From assembly GCA_007449985.2 (NCBI GenBank), contig VIIQ02000581.1:868001-932000 (forward strand): 64,000 nucleotides of DNA, given 5' to 3'. Below the pieces are notes generated by a model, which saw only the letters and a list, made by a program, of their open reading frames with translations, searched no databases and was not told the DNA's origin. The position numbers and the translations under genes were made by a program. Below are positions 22,418 to 32,938 of the stretch, piece by piece. Each line of letters starts with the position of its first letter. Positions within the stretch are counted from its first letter, which is position 1. This DNA comes from Desmodesmus armatus. Taxonomy: Eukaryota; Chlorophyta; Chlorophyceae; Sphaeropleales; Scenedesmaceae.

Positions 22418-24935
22418 TCGAGACGCCCCCGCCAAGCTCCCTCTCTGTCACCAAAGAGCAGCATAGATGAGGGCCCTCCTGTGCAGCGCAGTGGTAGCTG
22501 GCAGTGGCCCAAGTTTGGCAGCAAGGGAACAAACAGCACCTCACCAACAGCCAGTATGGACCAGGACACTCTTGGTGCCGATCAGAGCTTGGATCTTGAC
22601 CCATCAGGTACAGCAACTCCGGCGCAGCTGCTACAGCCTGGCGCATGCATGTATGATAGTATGCCCTGGCACCACAACAGAGCTCGGACAGCTAAGTATG
22701 CCACTGCAGTCTCATTTAGGCTGGTTGGGGTGCCTGCCTGCAACGGTGACTGTGAAAAAGACAGCATCCCTTCTTCCCTGCTGTTGCATGCATATCCATG
22801 GCATGTGCCCTGCAGGCATCACCTCCCTGATCGTTGACGCAGCAGCACAGTCGACAGCAGATGCATCTGCGGCAGCAGCTGATGCAGCAACAGCAGTCAC
22901 AGAGCAAGCAGCTGCAGCAGCAGCCCAGCTGGCATCTCCCACACCCACAGTCCCGCCCGTAACTGGCAACAGCACCAACAGTACCAACAGCACAGCAGTT
23001 GAGCGCAAGCCCAGTCGAAAATGGTCCTTTGGCCGCAGCAAGTCAGGCTCCCTCCCAGATGACTTCGCTACCAATGCCAGCAGCAGCAACAGCACCGGTA
23101 GTGCAGTAAGCAGCCCCACTGCCAGCATAGACCAAGCAGTCGCAGCAGCTGGTGCAGCTGCACTAGCTGCTGCGGAGGACATAGCTGCAGCAGCTGCTGT
23201 GCCAACAGTGGTGCTGGACCCAGCTGCTACAGCCTTGCCTGCTGCCGACAGCACAGCAGCTGTCACACCTGTAGAGGCGCACCTGTCTGATGCTGCAGCC
23301 ACTGCTGGCAGTGCACAGCAGATGACACCCGCTGAAGCAGCAACTGCAGTACCAGCAGCAGCACAGCTGCCACCTGAAGCAGCAGTGGCGACACTGGCAC
23401 GCCCTGGTGTGAGTGATGCTGCATCGCACTCGCCTCTGTCTTTAGAGGAGAGTGAAGAGGCCAGCACAGATAGCAGCAGCAGGACGCGCAGCAGCAGCAG
23501 CAGCGGCAGCAGCCCCAAACACAAGAACAGCAAACAGCAGGCAGGCAAGACAGCAAAGAAGCAGCAAACAGAGCAGCACAGTGAAAAGCAGCAGAGCGGA
23601 GGTGGCGGCATCTCATTGCCTGTGCTGATCCTACTGGGTGTGGCAGCAGTGGGTGCTGCTGCTGGTGCTGTGTGGGTGCTGCTAAAGCGCAAGGGCCAGG
23701 CAGGGGCTGATGAGAACATAATCATTGATGAAGAGGACGCTGCTTTTGAGGCACAGATGAAAGCTATGGAGGAGGAGGAAAAGAGGGCAATGGTGAGTGT
23801 GTGTGGCTTGAGGTGGTGGTGGTGTGGTGGGGGTGCTTTGTAGGGATGTGCACGGACCTGCATGTGTTTGATTCTGAATGAGGTTGGACGGGTGACTGAT
23901 GCTAGGAGGGTCACTGGGTGGTCAGCCTGAGCGAAGCTCTGCAGTGCGTTTTCAGCTGTACTGCTTGATGCACAGAGATGGGGAAAATGTGTTGTGTGAC
24001 AGAGCATGCAACCCTTGTACTGCATCCAGTTGATGCAGGAGGTAGCATATGTGCCACTTAGTACAGAGGTTGCTGATGCAATGACGGTAGGCCTTAGCAT
24101 GTATGCATGCAAACCAGGCCACTGCTGCACCAGCTGCTGGTTTGTCCAGACTGCTGGTTTGCCTGCGCCACCACCTGCATTTGCAAGTGAGCATGTTTAC
24201 AGTGTAAATTCTCATATCAGCACAGGACGAAGGACTGGGACATGCGCTGGATCTGAAAATCACTCCGCTTCTGTCCACTTCTGACAATGTGGTTGCTGCC
24301 TGCTTGCTCGCCCTGCACCCCGTCACATCTGCCTTTCCACCCCGCCACCAGCCGCCGATGCTGCAGCAGCAGCCGCAGCTGCGGTCGACCCCGCTGATGC
24401 TGCTGTGTCAGCTGAAGAGGCAGAGCTGGCTGCCAAGCAGGCTGAGGCTGCACGCAAGGAGAAAGTGCTGGCAGCTGAACTCGCTCAGGAGGACGCAGGT
24501 GGGCACGCAGGGTTTCTTGTACAGAAATGCTGGATGCTTTTGTGCCCCTTACAGTTCCAAAATAACACCATACGCCTTGACTGCGCCCGCTGTGTGTGTG
24601 TGTGGGGGGGGGGGGGGGGCTGTCGGTATGCTGTGTCAGCATCGACAGTCAAGGCAGGGTACACAACACCAGCCACAGAAAGGGCTTCTCCCCAGTCTCG
24701 CATGCAGTAAGCCATGCGCTGGTTGTAGCTTTGCCATGCCCCTGCGCTGCTTGCCCTGCGCCCCTGTGTCTGACTCAAATTTTACGCACTGGGTCCACAT
24801 CCCTGTTTCTTGATTCTTTTTCGCGTTGCAGAGATGGCCAAGATTGATGCGCTGCACTCTGACGACCTGGCAGACCTTGGGGCAGATGAGCTGGCAGAAC
24901 TAGAGGCAGAGCTAGCGGAGCTTGAAGGCTTATAG
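22418..24935 (+). CDS. Ala/Ser-rich single-pass membrane protein (5' end unresolved)
   Basis: Exons seen: 22418-22607 (5' boundary is an acceptor, so an upstream exon with the start is missing), 22816-23792, 24352-24498, 24832-24935. The first two and last two join in phase. Exon 23792 to 24352 is one base out of phase, implying an unseen small exon between them. The product is about 470+ aa: two related motif copies (SWQWPKFGSKGT...SPTASMDQ and KWSFGRSKSGS...SPTASIDQ), a long Ala/Thr/Val-rich stretch, a Ser/Arg and Lys/Gln-rich segment, one transmembrane helix (LPVLILLGVAAVGAAAGAVW), then an acidic Glu/Ala helix to the stop. N-glycosylation-type NST/NSS triplets are frequent before the helix. 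No function is recognised; a membrane tether is possible. Confidence 0.7.
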
Positions 24936-25931
24936 GAAGGATAGGGCGTTTCTGGGGCGCATGCGTGCACATTGTGGCCTCCAGGGCCACACTTTGTCCT
25001 TGTTTTCAGCACGCCCAGGTGGCACAACGCATGGGCCGGCAGAATATGGGGTAGAACCAGCTGTGAGCTTGATGCTGGCAGCATAGTCACGGTTGTTGCA
25101 TACACAGTGGGGCCCCGGGGGGGTGGGGGGGGGGGGGGCGGGACTGCCAGTGTTGCCAGTACAGCACGCTGAGCAGGGCCAGATGGAAAAGTGCAACAGT
25201 TGGTGCATGTTTGGTATGGTGCTGAATCCAACAGTTGGAGGAGCACTCATTGCACGCGCACGTGCATGCATGCCACAAGCATATTATGGTGGTTCAGCCT
25301 GGAGTCCAGGCTGACTTGTTGAGGTCGCTGAGCCATTGCGCATGTGGTGTTTACCACTAGCATTACAGCAACGTTGCTGTTGCCTCTTGATGAAGCAGCT
25401 TGTATTTTGTAGGTTTTGACATGGGGTTCACAGCCAGGACACTTCGGCAGGGCTGCGAGCCCAGCTGCCAGGGGTGTGAACCTGGATGCAACTGGGTTGG
25501 CTGGCATGAAGTAGTGGTTTGGTGCAGACATTGCAGCACAGCAGCTGTGCTGCATTTTTGTCTGACGTCCTCTGTGGTTATGCAAGTACATCAAATACCA
25601 GCACAAGTTTTATCGGGCCTGAACTGTTCTGTTCATGCCTTGAAGGGGCATCTGGCATGGAATGCATGGCCATGCGCACCCAGGGTGGCTTGTGATCAAT
25701 ATCTGAAGCACTTCAGCGTGCTTTGAATGTGTTTTGGCCCATACTGGCCCATACTGAGATTGTCTTGTTTCGGTTGCGCAGATGAACGTCATCGGTCGGA
25801 CTCGTGACGCGACGTTGAGATCGCAGATTGCCAATGCCCACAGTTTACACACCGAAATGCAAAGCAGTACACCGTATGAATGACTCTGACCATACGGTGT
25901 CGTTGTCAACGTCTGACAGCAACCACACATC

Positions 25932-28129
25932 ATGAAGGCCATTCACAGCCAGTCCCACTGCCTGCAGCAACCCCCGACCTGTGCTTGCCCTCTTACCAAC
26001 TTGCGTCAAAGGGTAGGGCCTCAAGCTGTTTTCTGCAAAGCCTGCACCAGCGCCCCTGTCTCAGCTGACAGGACCAAGGCATTATGCCGCCAAATGGCGC
26101 AGGCATCCTCACGCACTTGCAGCTACTAGCTGACTGCTTTTGAAGACAGTCAACGCAGGTAGCTCGCGCGGTGTGATGTTCCTTGCTGCAGGGGCAGCAG
26201 TCACGCTTGCTCCCACTACCACAGCGGATAGGTGCACAATGCGCAAAGCTGGGGTCAATCAATCCCAGGGGGCCTGTCAGAGCAGCAGCAGTCAGCCCAC
26301 ATGATGTAGGGAGTGTCAGCAGTGGTGCTGTGCCCAGCAGCCCTGACCTTGCAAACCTGAAGGTGTTTTTCACAGCAGCACCCCAGTTGCTGGCAGCCAA
26401 CCCCTCTGCGGTAAGCTCAGCGAGTTTGTGGTCTGACCGTCAGAGGTCTCAGTGAGGGTTGTACAGGGTGAACCTGGCTACAGCTGCTCTTGCTACATTC
26501 ATGGCTTGCGTAGCTTGCGTGCCGCAGGCAATGCATGGCTGGCAACTGGCAGTGGCTTGCATGCTGGTTGCATGTAGGCTACACTTGCAAGTTGCACCAC
26601 CTTTTAGATCAAGAGTGTGTGTACTGCACGCGCAACCTATGTAGAAACCTATCTGTGCTGCCGCTGCTGCTGCTGCCTTGCAGTGGATTTGGGTGCTTGG
26701 CCCTGTCATTCTAGGTACCCTCACAGGAGCCACAGGTGCATTTACTGGCGGGTATACCTGGTGAGGGATTTTGACCGGCCTAAGCTCTTCAAGGCTTGGA
26801 TAGTCAGCTCAAACAGGGGTTCCTCCCAACTCATCATTGCAACAACACTGCTGTCACATGTCAACAGACGCGTCCTAATCAGCGCTGGCAAGATCTCCTG
26901 CAGAGAGCCTGCCGCATGTCTGCATTGGAACCCCCTTCCTGTCAAGCTTATGCAAGGATGCCGTACTCGCTCACGGGGAGTGTTGGGGAGCAGCGTCGTG
27001 TTGGGCACAGCTTGAAGCTGAGCACTGAGCAATGGTAGGCCACCCACTAGAGGTGCGGTCGCGCCCGTGAACCGTTCACCACCAGGCTGGTTGGTGTGCC
27101 AGCGTGGTTGATTGCAAACACTGCCCTGCTTTGCAGGTACAAGTCCCTGCGCAAGCCCTGGTTCACACCCCCTGATGCTGTGTTTGGCATTGCCTGGACG
27201 GTGCTGTACCTCCTGATGGGCCTGGCTGCATACAGGGTGTATGAGAAAGTGGGCTGGCCCTCATGGGCGCTGCAGGTGAGCTCCAAACAGTGCAGTGGCC
27301 CACCTGTTGGTGGGGGATGTGCAGTTCAGTAGTGCCATGTTGAGCGCAGAGATGGTGCTTCAGGACAGGCATGCATGCACCATGCGCATTGCAGTGTTGG
27401 GTGGTTTGTTTGTTTCTACATCTACTGCTCAGAACAACCAGAATCTTGCAGCTGCTTCTCAACTACAATAGATAGGCCTGGGGCCAGCCTGTCATCAGAC
27501 CCACCCTACAGTATGTCAGGGTTTCAAAAGCTGCAGAAGAGTGATGTAGTGACATGGCAGCTGCTGCCAGTGGTGACACTGCAGCTCTGAGCTGACTTGA
27601 ATGCTGCTGTGGGTCCCCCATGTCCCCCATGTGCTGTTGGCTTGTTTTGGCAGGTGTACCTGGGGCAGCTTGCCCTCAACCTGTTGTGGTATGTGATCTT
27701 CTTTGATGCAAAGAAGCCACGTGCTGCACAGCTGGAGAATGCAGGTGGGTGGGGTGAAGCGCGCTGGCCTAGCAGCAGTGCTGCCAGAGCTGACCAAGTA
27801 TTCACAAGCTTGCATTGCAGTGCAGATTCCGGCAGGCTTACTGCTGCTGCTGCTGCAGCAGTGTTGGCATGCCAATATCCGCACAGGGCAGTTTCTTTCC
27901 AGGCTGTTTTGTTCGCACAGCTGCGATGCAGCCAGCTGCAACTTGGCTTGAATTGGCTGTTTTGTCCTTGCTTTCTGCCTGTCCTGGTGCAGCATTCTTC
28001 ATTCTGGTGTGCTACACTACCTACCTGTTTTTCGAGGTTGATGAGACTGCTGGCTACCTGATGCTGCCCTACGTGGCATGGGTTGCCTTTGCTAATTTCC
28101 TGAACCTCAGCATAGTGAAGAAGAATTGA
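25932..28129 (+). CDS. TSPO: TSPO/MBR family translocator protein with N-terminal extension
   Basis: Six phase-consistent exons: 25932-26012, 26192-26410, 26684-26760, 27137-27275, 27654-27744, 27993-28129, giving 247 aa. The C-terminal ~150 residues are a full five-helix TspO domain: WIWVLGPVILGTLTGATGAF, then WYKSLRKPWFTPPDAVFGIAW, TVLYLLMGLAAYRVYEKVGW, QLALNLLWYVIFF, and AFFILVCYTTYLFFEVD with a final LPYVAWVAFANFLNLS. TSPO proteins bind porphyrins and cholesterol-like ligands and act in tetrapyrrole and stress responses in mitochondrial, ER or plastid membranes (family knowledge). The ~100-residue Cys/Ser/Pro-rich extension before the first helix is longer than in animals and could be a targeting peptide. 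The first exon (27 codons, donor AGG|GTAGGG) is the least certain. Confidence 0.92.
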
Positions 28130-28338
28130 CAGGCAGCTGGACGCAGTTGAGTGACTGTGACGCTGCTGTGTCAGGCAGCAAACAGGGTGTGGTGGCGACT
28201 GCCAGAGTCTGTGGAGGCCTGACCTATGATATTGATGATTGTGGACACCCCAGCCAGCACTGTGAGAGCAGTACATTGTTGGGGGTACTGCTGAACCGCT
28301 GCAGTTCATCCTGTTCATGGACAGTTGCCTCATGGACC

Positions 28339-28347
28339 ATGAGTCAT
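28339..28347. promoter_or_regulatory. GCN4/AP-1-type bZIP site upstream of P1
   Basis: Perfect palindromic ATGAGTCAT about 220 bp before the P1 start codon, inside a ~40-bp block also found upstream of P2. ATGASTCAT is the classical binding site of GCN4/AP-1 bZIP factors; use by this alga is an inference. Confidence 0.5.
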
Positions 28348-28559
28348 GGTACACGGCTCAGGGTTCTCGCATCGCCACATCATGCTGAGAACTGTGCAAG
28401 TGGTTATTTATTCGAAGGATTTACGTTTCAACCGTGAGGACAACGCTTCAAACCCATTTCAACTACCCTTCCAGATCACACCCTTACAGATCACACCTGC
28501 AGCTTTCGAATGTGATCCGTCTTCGTGACCCTGTCTTTTGCTCGTTCTTCAGCCTGATC

Positions 28560-30281
28560 ATGCCCAAGGCATCGCTTGCTGTCTTACTGTTGGTTTCAGT
28601 ATGCCTGCTACGGTCCGCAGCAGCAGTAGAGCAGCGGTGCCAACACGACCACACTGATTGGGCTGAGGATGTCACAGCACAGGAACAGGCGGAGTACATC
28701 GATGAGATGATGGGACTTGAATTTGAGTGGGGTGGACTTCCAGCTCGCAAAGTGGCAGATCAGTTGCCGCTGTACAAGTACTGGCGAGCCAGCATGTTGC
28801 GCTTGGTAGGGTCCAGGGTCCTAGCTAAGGCCCTAGTAGGCCTCAAGGCACAGGAAGCCAAGCGTATGATGCAAGATCTCGATGACTGGACGGACTCTAC
28901 GTTGCAGTCCCTTGCAGTTGGATATCACTGTTGCGGCGTGGTGCACAACACAGGCAGACAGAAGGCTGAGTGGGATGCATATGGCGACTTGTGGTGGCAT
29001 GGTATGCTTGAGGAGGCATGCCCACGAAACCAGTACAACATGAGCTTGAGGGGGGATGCAACCTACGATTTCAGTACATCTCGACTGCCTCGAGCTTATG
29101 CCCTAGCACAGGCTCACGCTGGGCCCAGCAGGGTGCACTGTGGCTCATTGGGCAAGTTGCTGTTGCAACGCACCCGCCACAACATCAACCTTGCACATGG
29201 GATGAACGTCCTTGAGGATACCATGAGACGTAACAAGGGAAAGATGTATGGTGCCAACACCTTGAATGTTGAGCTGCTGGTCAAGATATTGGCACAAGCA
29301 TCTGTGCCGGCATTGAGGGACGACATGTATCATTTGCTAGTGACTTATCTTAATTATGTACATTACTTTGAAGAGGAGATGATTGCGGAAGGCTGGTATG
29401 AGACAGGGATCCCTGATTATCTTGAGTTTGCAGGGGCCACTCCCACGATCCATCATGCATTGGTGTGGGTTGTCAGATACAGCATTGCAGTTCTCACTCT
29501 TGAGACCTTCCACAACTACACCACCCAATCTGCGGACATGGCTGAGTGCAGAAACATCAGCGACTGGTTTGGGGACCAGATGCTGTTCTCAGCACAGGGC
29601 CTGTTATGTTTGTGTGCCAGCAGGTCACAGTCGTCAGACATTACCGACAAACTGGCTGACCTTGGGAAGCTGCTACTGTTAGATATCACTCCTTTGGCTG
29701 ATAATGTGGCTGATAAGGTTGCTGATAAGGTGGCTGATGGGGTTGCTGATAAGGTGGCTGATAAGGCGGCTGATGGGGTTGCTGATAAGGCGTATGCAGA
29801 AGAGTGTCATGGCTGGGCAGACTGCTCATCTGCCTTTGCCAAGTGGGGCTTTTTGTTTGTTCGGCACGTTGGCTTGCTTGTGGCTGTTGCATACTTGTGT
29901 TGGCGGCCTGACCTGTTGATCTTTTGGAGGGCGCGGCCTGCAGTGCGTACCCCTACCTATGCAGGGTTTGTCCGGCAGCTGAAGCAGCAGCGGTTTACAG
30001 CAAAGGCCGCTAAACAGGCCGCAACAGAAGGCTTGCGCAACAAGCCTCCTGACAGCAAGGAGGGTTATGCAGCTTATGCAGCCCATCTTTTCTGGCAGTG
30101 CTGGTGTCCGCGTGTACGCTTTGCAGTCGCCTCGTTTGGCCCGTTGTCGCTGGTGTCGCTGTTTGTTGCACCTGTGCGTTTGGTGGTGTCTGGGCTGCAC
30201 GTGGGCATACCTTTGCTTGGAGGCACTGCGAAGGAGTCGCTGTCAGGCACTGCCAAAGCCTTGAGCCGTATCTGCTACTAA
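28560..30281 (+). CDS. P1: intronless secreted/membrane family protein, 573 aa
   Basis: First of four tandem paralogues (P1-P4), uninterrupted by introns although most neighbours have many. ATG 28560 starts a textbook signal peptide (hydrophobic LAVLLLVSVCLL, cleavage likely near AAAVEQRC). The rest is a ~400-residue luminal or extracellular domain with conserved Cys and motifs: HTDWAED, QEQAEYID, AVGYHCCGVVHN, RAYALAQAHAGPSR, GATPTIHHALVWV, SIAVLTLE, FSAQGLLCLCASRS. A Val-Ala-Asp-Lys stalk precedes a transmembrane segment (~429-450), then CWRPDLLIFWRARPAVRTP, a basic stretch (FTAKAAKQA), a CWCPRVRF motif and a second hydrophobic segment (~522-550). The family is not recognised. The upstream ATG at 28434 would bury the signal peptide, so it was not used. 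Confidence 0.88.
   Translation: MPKASLAVLLLVSVCLLRSAAAVEQRCQHDHTDWAEDVTAQEQAEYIDEMMGLEFEWGGLPARKVADQLPLYKYWRASMLRLVGSRVLAKALVGLKAQEAKRMMQDLDDWTDSTLQSLAVGYHCCGVVHNTGRQKAEWDAYGDLWWHGMLEEACPRNQYNMSLRGDATYDFSTSRLPRAYALAQAHAGPSRVHCGSLGKLLLQRTRHNINLAHGMNVLEDTMRRNKGKMYGANTLNVELLVKILAQASVPALRDDMYHLLVTYLNYVHYFEEEMIAEGWYETGIPDYLEFAGATPTIHHALVWVVRYSIAVLTLETFHNYTTQSADMAECRNISDWFGDQMLFSAQGLLCLCASRSQSSDITDKLADLGKLLLLDITPLADNVADKVADKVADGVADKVADKAADGVADKAYAEECHGWADCSSAFAKWGFLFVRHVGLLVAVAYLCWRPDLLIFWRARPAVRTPTYAGFVRQLKQQRFTAKAAKQAATEGLRNKPPDSKEGYAAYAAHLFWQCWCPRVRFAVASFGPLSLVSLFVAPVRLVVSGLHVGIPLLGGTAKESLSGTAKALSRICY
29695..29790 (+). repeat. 12-bp minisatellite encoding a VADK-type stalk in P1
   Basis: About eight copies of a GCTGATAAGGTG-like 12-mer, in frame, encode VADK/VADG/AADG units just before the transmembrane segment. 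P2 has a single unit at the homologous site (LADKAYAEE), and P3 and P4 have different short sequences, so this is a P1-specific expansion that lengthens the juxtamembrane stalk. Confidence 0.95.
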
Positions 30282-30339
30282 TGACAATACTACATTGGTG
30301 TATGACATGTCAATCAATCAATGCATCAGATTTGCTTGC

Positions 30340-30344
30340 TGTAA
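30340..30344 (+). terminator. Candidate TGTAA polyadenylation signal of P1
   Basis: TGTAA, the usual green-algal polyadenylation signal, lies about 60 bp after the P1 stop codon. The motif is short, so chance occurrence is possible. Confidence 0.35.
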
Positions 30345-31366
30345 TGCAACATCTTGCCATATTCTGCTTTCTGTCAAGGTGTGTCAGAGCTGTGCGTCTG
30401 ATTGGGAGTGGCTGCAGCCATGTGTTACACAGCCCGTGATGCTTGCACCACAGTGATCACGATATGACCATTGCAAGCAGCGGGTAGCCTGACCGTCAGC
30501 TGTGATCCTGGTGGTTGTGGTATGGGCACAGGTGACAGGCAACAATTGGCTGGGGTCTGAACACCCTTGGTGTGGGTTGCTCCAGCCATTCCAGCATCAC
30601 AGTTGTGTTTAGATGTTTGTTGTATTGCATTGCCTCATTTGGGCAGAAGGGAGGTGGCAGTTGAAAAGCCTGACAATGATCGATGGTGACTGGAACACAA
30701 AGGCAAAGCGTACTGACCGTTGCAACAAACACCAGCTGGCCTTTGAAGGAAAGGTTGATTTGGCCAGGAGTGACAACAAAACAGTCAGCACACATCTCAC
30801 CCTGCACTCTTGGCATTGCGCATGGCAGGGCGCCTCAAGGTGTGGGCTTTGGGTCAGCTGATGAGCACATCCTATTGCAAGAACATCAAACACTGCGGGT
30901 GCCTAAGCGCTGAATCAAAAAAGAACCCTATGCCGTCACACAGTCTGGTTACAGAGACACTGCTTGGCTTGGGGAGCCGTTCATAGGCATGCCACTCCAA
31001 CTATGCATCGTGGCACAGGGCTTCCCCCTTGGCACTCAAAGCTACTTGCCTGGTGCATGAAAGCAAAATTGCGCAATCTCTCCCTTAGTGCGACACAGAG
31101 AGATTTGCAGATAGGATCTGCCACGACTGAGCCCCTGTTCATGGGACAGTTGGCTCATGCATGGATCATGAGTCATGGTCACGGATCAGGGCCCACGCAT
31201 TGGCTCGTCATGCTCAGCATCGCTCAAATAATGACTTTTGTTTCCAAACAAAGGCTCAGACCGAGAGGACAACGCTTCAACACCTCAACCACCCTTCCAG
31301 ATCTTCCCTGCAGATTTCGAATGTGATCCTGTTTGTGATCCTTTCTCTTTCATCCCAACCTTGAAC
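30345..31366. other. P1-P2 intergenic spacer
   Basis: About 1 kb without a gene. Its first half aligns with the spacers after P2 and P3 (blocks such as GTGACAGGCAACAA and CACCCTTGGT, or CCCCTTGGTA in later copies), showing that the duplicated unit included flanking DNA. Its last ~200 bp is the P2 promoter region, similar to that of P1. Confidence 0.7.
31168..31176. promoter_or_regulatory. GCN4/AP-1-type bZIP site upstream of P2
   Basis: ATGAGTCAT about 200 bp before the P2 start codon, inside the block shared with P1 (from GTTGGCTCATG to GATCAGGG). Conservation between two copies supports function, but they are recent duplicates, so the support is modest. Confidence 0.5.
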
Positions 31367-32938
31367 ATGTACAAATCACCACTGCCAGTCGTGCTGTTGG
31401 TTGCGGTGTGTCTGGTACAGTCACATGCAGCAGTAGAGCAGCGGTGCCAACGGGACCACACTGATTGGGCAGAAAATATTGATGCACAGGAGCAGGCGGA
31501 GTACATCGATAAGATGCTGGGCCTAAAATCAAAATGGGGTGAACTCCCAGCTCGCGAAGTTCTGGCAGAGCAGCTACCGCTGTACAAGTACTGGCAAGCC
31601 AGCATGTCGCACTTGGTAGGGTCTCTAGCAGGCCTCCAGCCAAAGAAAGCCAAGCGTATGATGCAAGACCTCGACATGTATATGGATGGAACGTTGCAGT
31701 ACCTTGCAGTTGGATACCATTGTTGTGGCGTGGTGCACAACCCAGGCAGACAGGAAGCTGAGTGGGATGGGAGCGAATGGTGGCCTGCTCTGCTGGAGGA
31801 GGCATGTCCACGAAACCAGTACATCACTCGGCTGGCTCGAGCTTATGCACTAGCACAGGCTCACGCTGGGCCCAGCAGGGTCAACTGTGGCCCGTTGGGC
31901 AGATCTCTATTGCGACGCACCCGCCAAAACACCAACCTTGCTTTTGGCCTGAAGGCCCTTGAAGAAACCATGAATTTGTTGAGAACGCATGGTGCCCACA
32001 CCGTCAATGTGGCAATGCTGGTTAGGATATTGGCAGAAGCATCTGAGCCCGCATTGAGAGGCACCCCATATAACAAACTAGTGGAGTATATCGATGTGTT
32101 ACATGACTTTGAACACGAGATTATGGCGACAGGCTGGTATGAAACGGGGATCCCTAATTATCTTGAGTTTGCAGGGGCCACCCCCAACATACATCATGCA
32201 TTGGTATGGGTCCTCAGGTATGGCATTGCAGTTCTCACTCTTGAGAACTTCCACAATCACACCACCAAGTCTGCGGACATGGCAGAGTGCAGGGACATCA
32301 GCAACTGGTTTGGGGAAGAGATGCTGTATTCAGCACAGGGCCTGTTATGTTTGTGCGCCAGCAGGTCACAGCCCTTGAACACTAGCGGCATACAGGCTGA
32401 CCTAGGGCAACTGCCGCCGGCAGATGTCACTCTTTTGGCTGATAAGGCGTATGCAGAAGAGTGTCATGGCTGGGCAGACTGTTCGTCTGCCTTTGCCAAG
32501 TGGGGTTTTCTGTTTGTTCGGCATGTAGGCTTGCTTGTGGCTGTTGGGTACTGTTGTTGGCGGCCTGACCTGTTGATCTTTTGGAGGGCGCGGCCTGCAG
32601 TACGTACCCCTACCTATGCAGGGTTTCTTCGGCAGCTGAAGCAGCAGCGGTTTACAGCAAAAGCAGCTAAACAGGCCGTAGCAGAAGGCTTGCGCAACAA
32701 GCCTCCTGACAGCAAGGAGGGTTATGCGGCTTATGCAGCCCATCTTTTCTGGCAGTGCTGGTGTCCACGTGTACGCTTTGCAGCTGCCTCGTTTGCTCCA
32801 GGGTCGCTGGTGTCGCTGTTTGTTGCACCTGTGCGGCTGGTGGTGTCTGGGCTGCGTGTGGGGGTGAATGTGCTTGGAGGCACTGCAAAGGAGTTGCTTT
32901 CAGGCACTCTGAAAGCCCTGAGCCGCATTTGCTACTGA
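31367..32938 (+). CDS. P2: intronless secreted/membrane family protein, 523 aa
   Basis: The paralogue closest to P1: signal peptide from ATG 31367 (PLPVVLLVAVCLV, cleavage near SHAAVEQRC) and the same ordered motifs (HTDWAEN, QEQAEYID, AVGYHCCGVVHNPGRQ, RAYALAQAHAGPSR, NIHHALVWV, FSAQ replaced by YSAQGLLCLCASRS). It lacks the repeated stalk of P1 and has one ADK unit before the transmembrane segment (~379-400). The CWRPDLLIFWRARPAVRTP module and the C-terminal hydrophobic segment are nearly identical to P1, whereas the N-terminal 300 residues differ more. This suggests stronger constraint, or gene conversion, at the membrane end. Confidence 0.88.
   Translation: MYKSPLPVVLLVAVCLVQSHAAVEQRCQRDHTDWAENIDAQEQAEYIDKMLGLKSKWGELPAREVLAEQLPLYKYWQASMSHLVGSLAGLQPKKAKRMMQDLDMYMDGTLQYLAVGYHCCGVVHNPGRQEAEWDGSEWWPALLEEACPRNQYITRLARAYALAQAHAGPSRVNCGPLGRSLLRRTRQNTNLAFGLKALEETMNLLRTHGAHTVNVAMLVRILAEASEPALRGTPYNKLVEYIDVLHDFEHEIMATGWYETGIPNYLEFAGATPNIHHALVWVLRYGIAVLTLENFHNHTTKSADMAECRDISNWFGEEMLYSAQGLLCLCASRSQPLNTSGIQADLGQLPPADVTLLADKAYAEECHGWADCSSAFAKWGFLFVRHVGLLVAVGYCCWRPDLLIFWRARPAVRTPTYAGFLRQLKQQRFTAKAAKQAVAEGLRNKPPDSKEGYAAYAAHLFWQCWCPRVRFAAASFAPGSLVSLFVAPVRLVVSGLRVGVNVLGGTAKELLSGTLKALSRICY

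Noticed and set aside
22712..24130. 472-codon minus-strand open frame
   Set aside because: It is the antisense shadow of the Ala/Ser-rich exon (GCA/GCT codons read as TGC/AGC). The plus strand has phase-matched exons and a transmembrane helix.
28434..28559. N-terminal extensions of P1-P3 to upstream ATG codons
   Set aside because: They would place the conserved signal peptides 40-50 residues inside the protein, and the extensions are not conserved between copies.
29695..29790. The VADK repeat as a CRISPR-like or satellite array
   Set aside because: No spacers; units are contiguous, in frame and confined to one coding region of a eukaryotic gene.
30098..30439. Alternative-frame open frames inside P1-P4
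   Set aside because: They recur at the same place in each copy only because the true coding frame is conserved; changes between copies respect the main frame.
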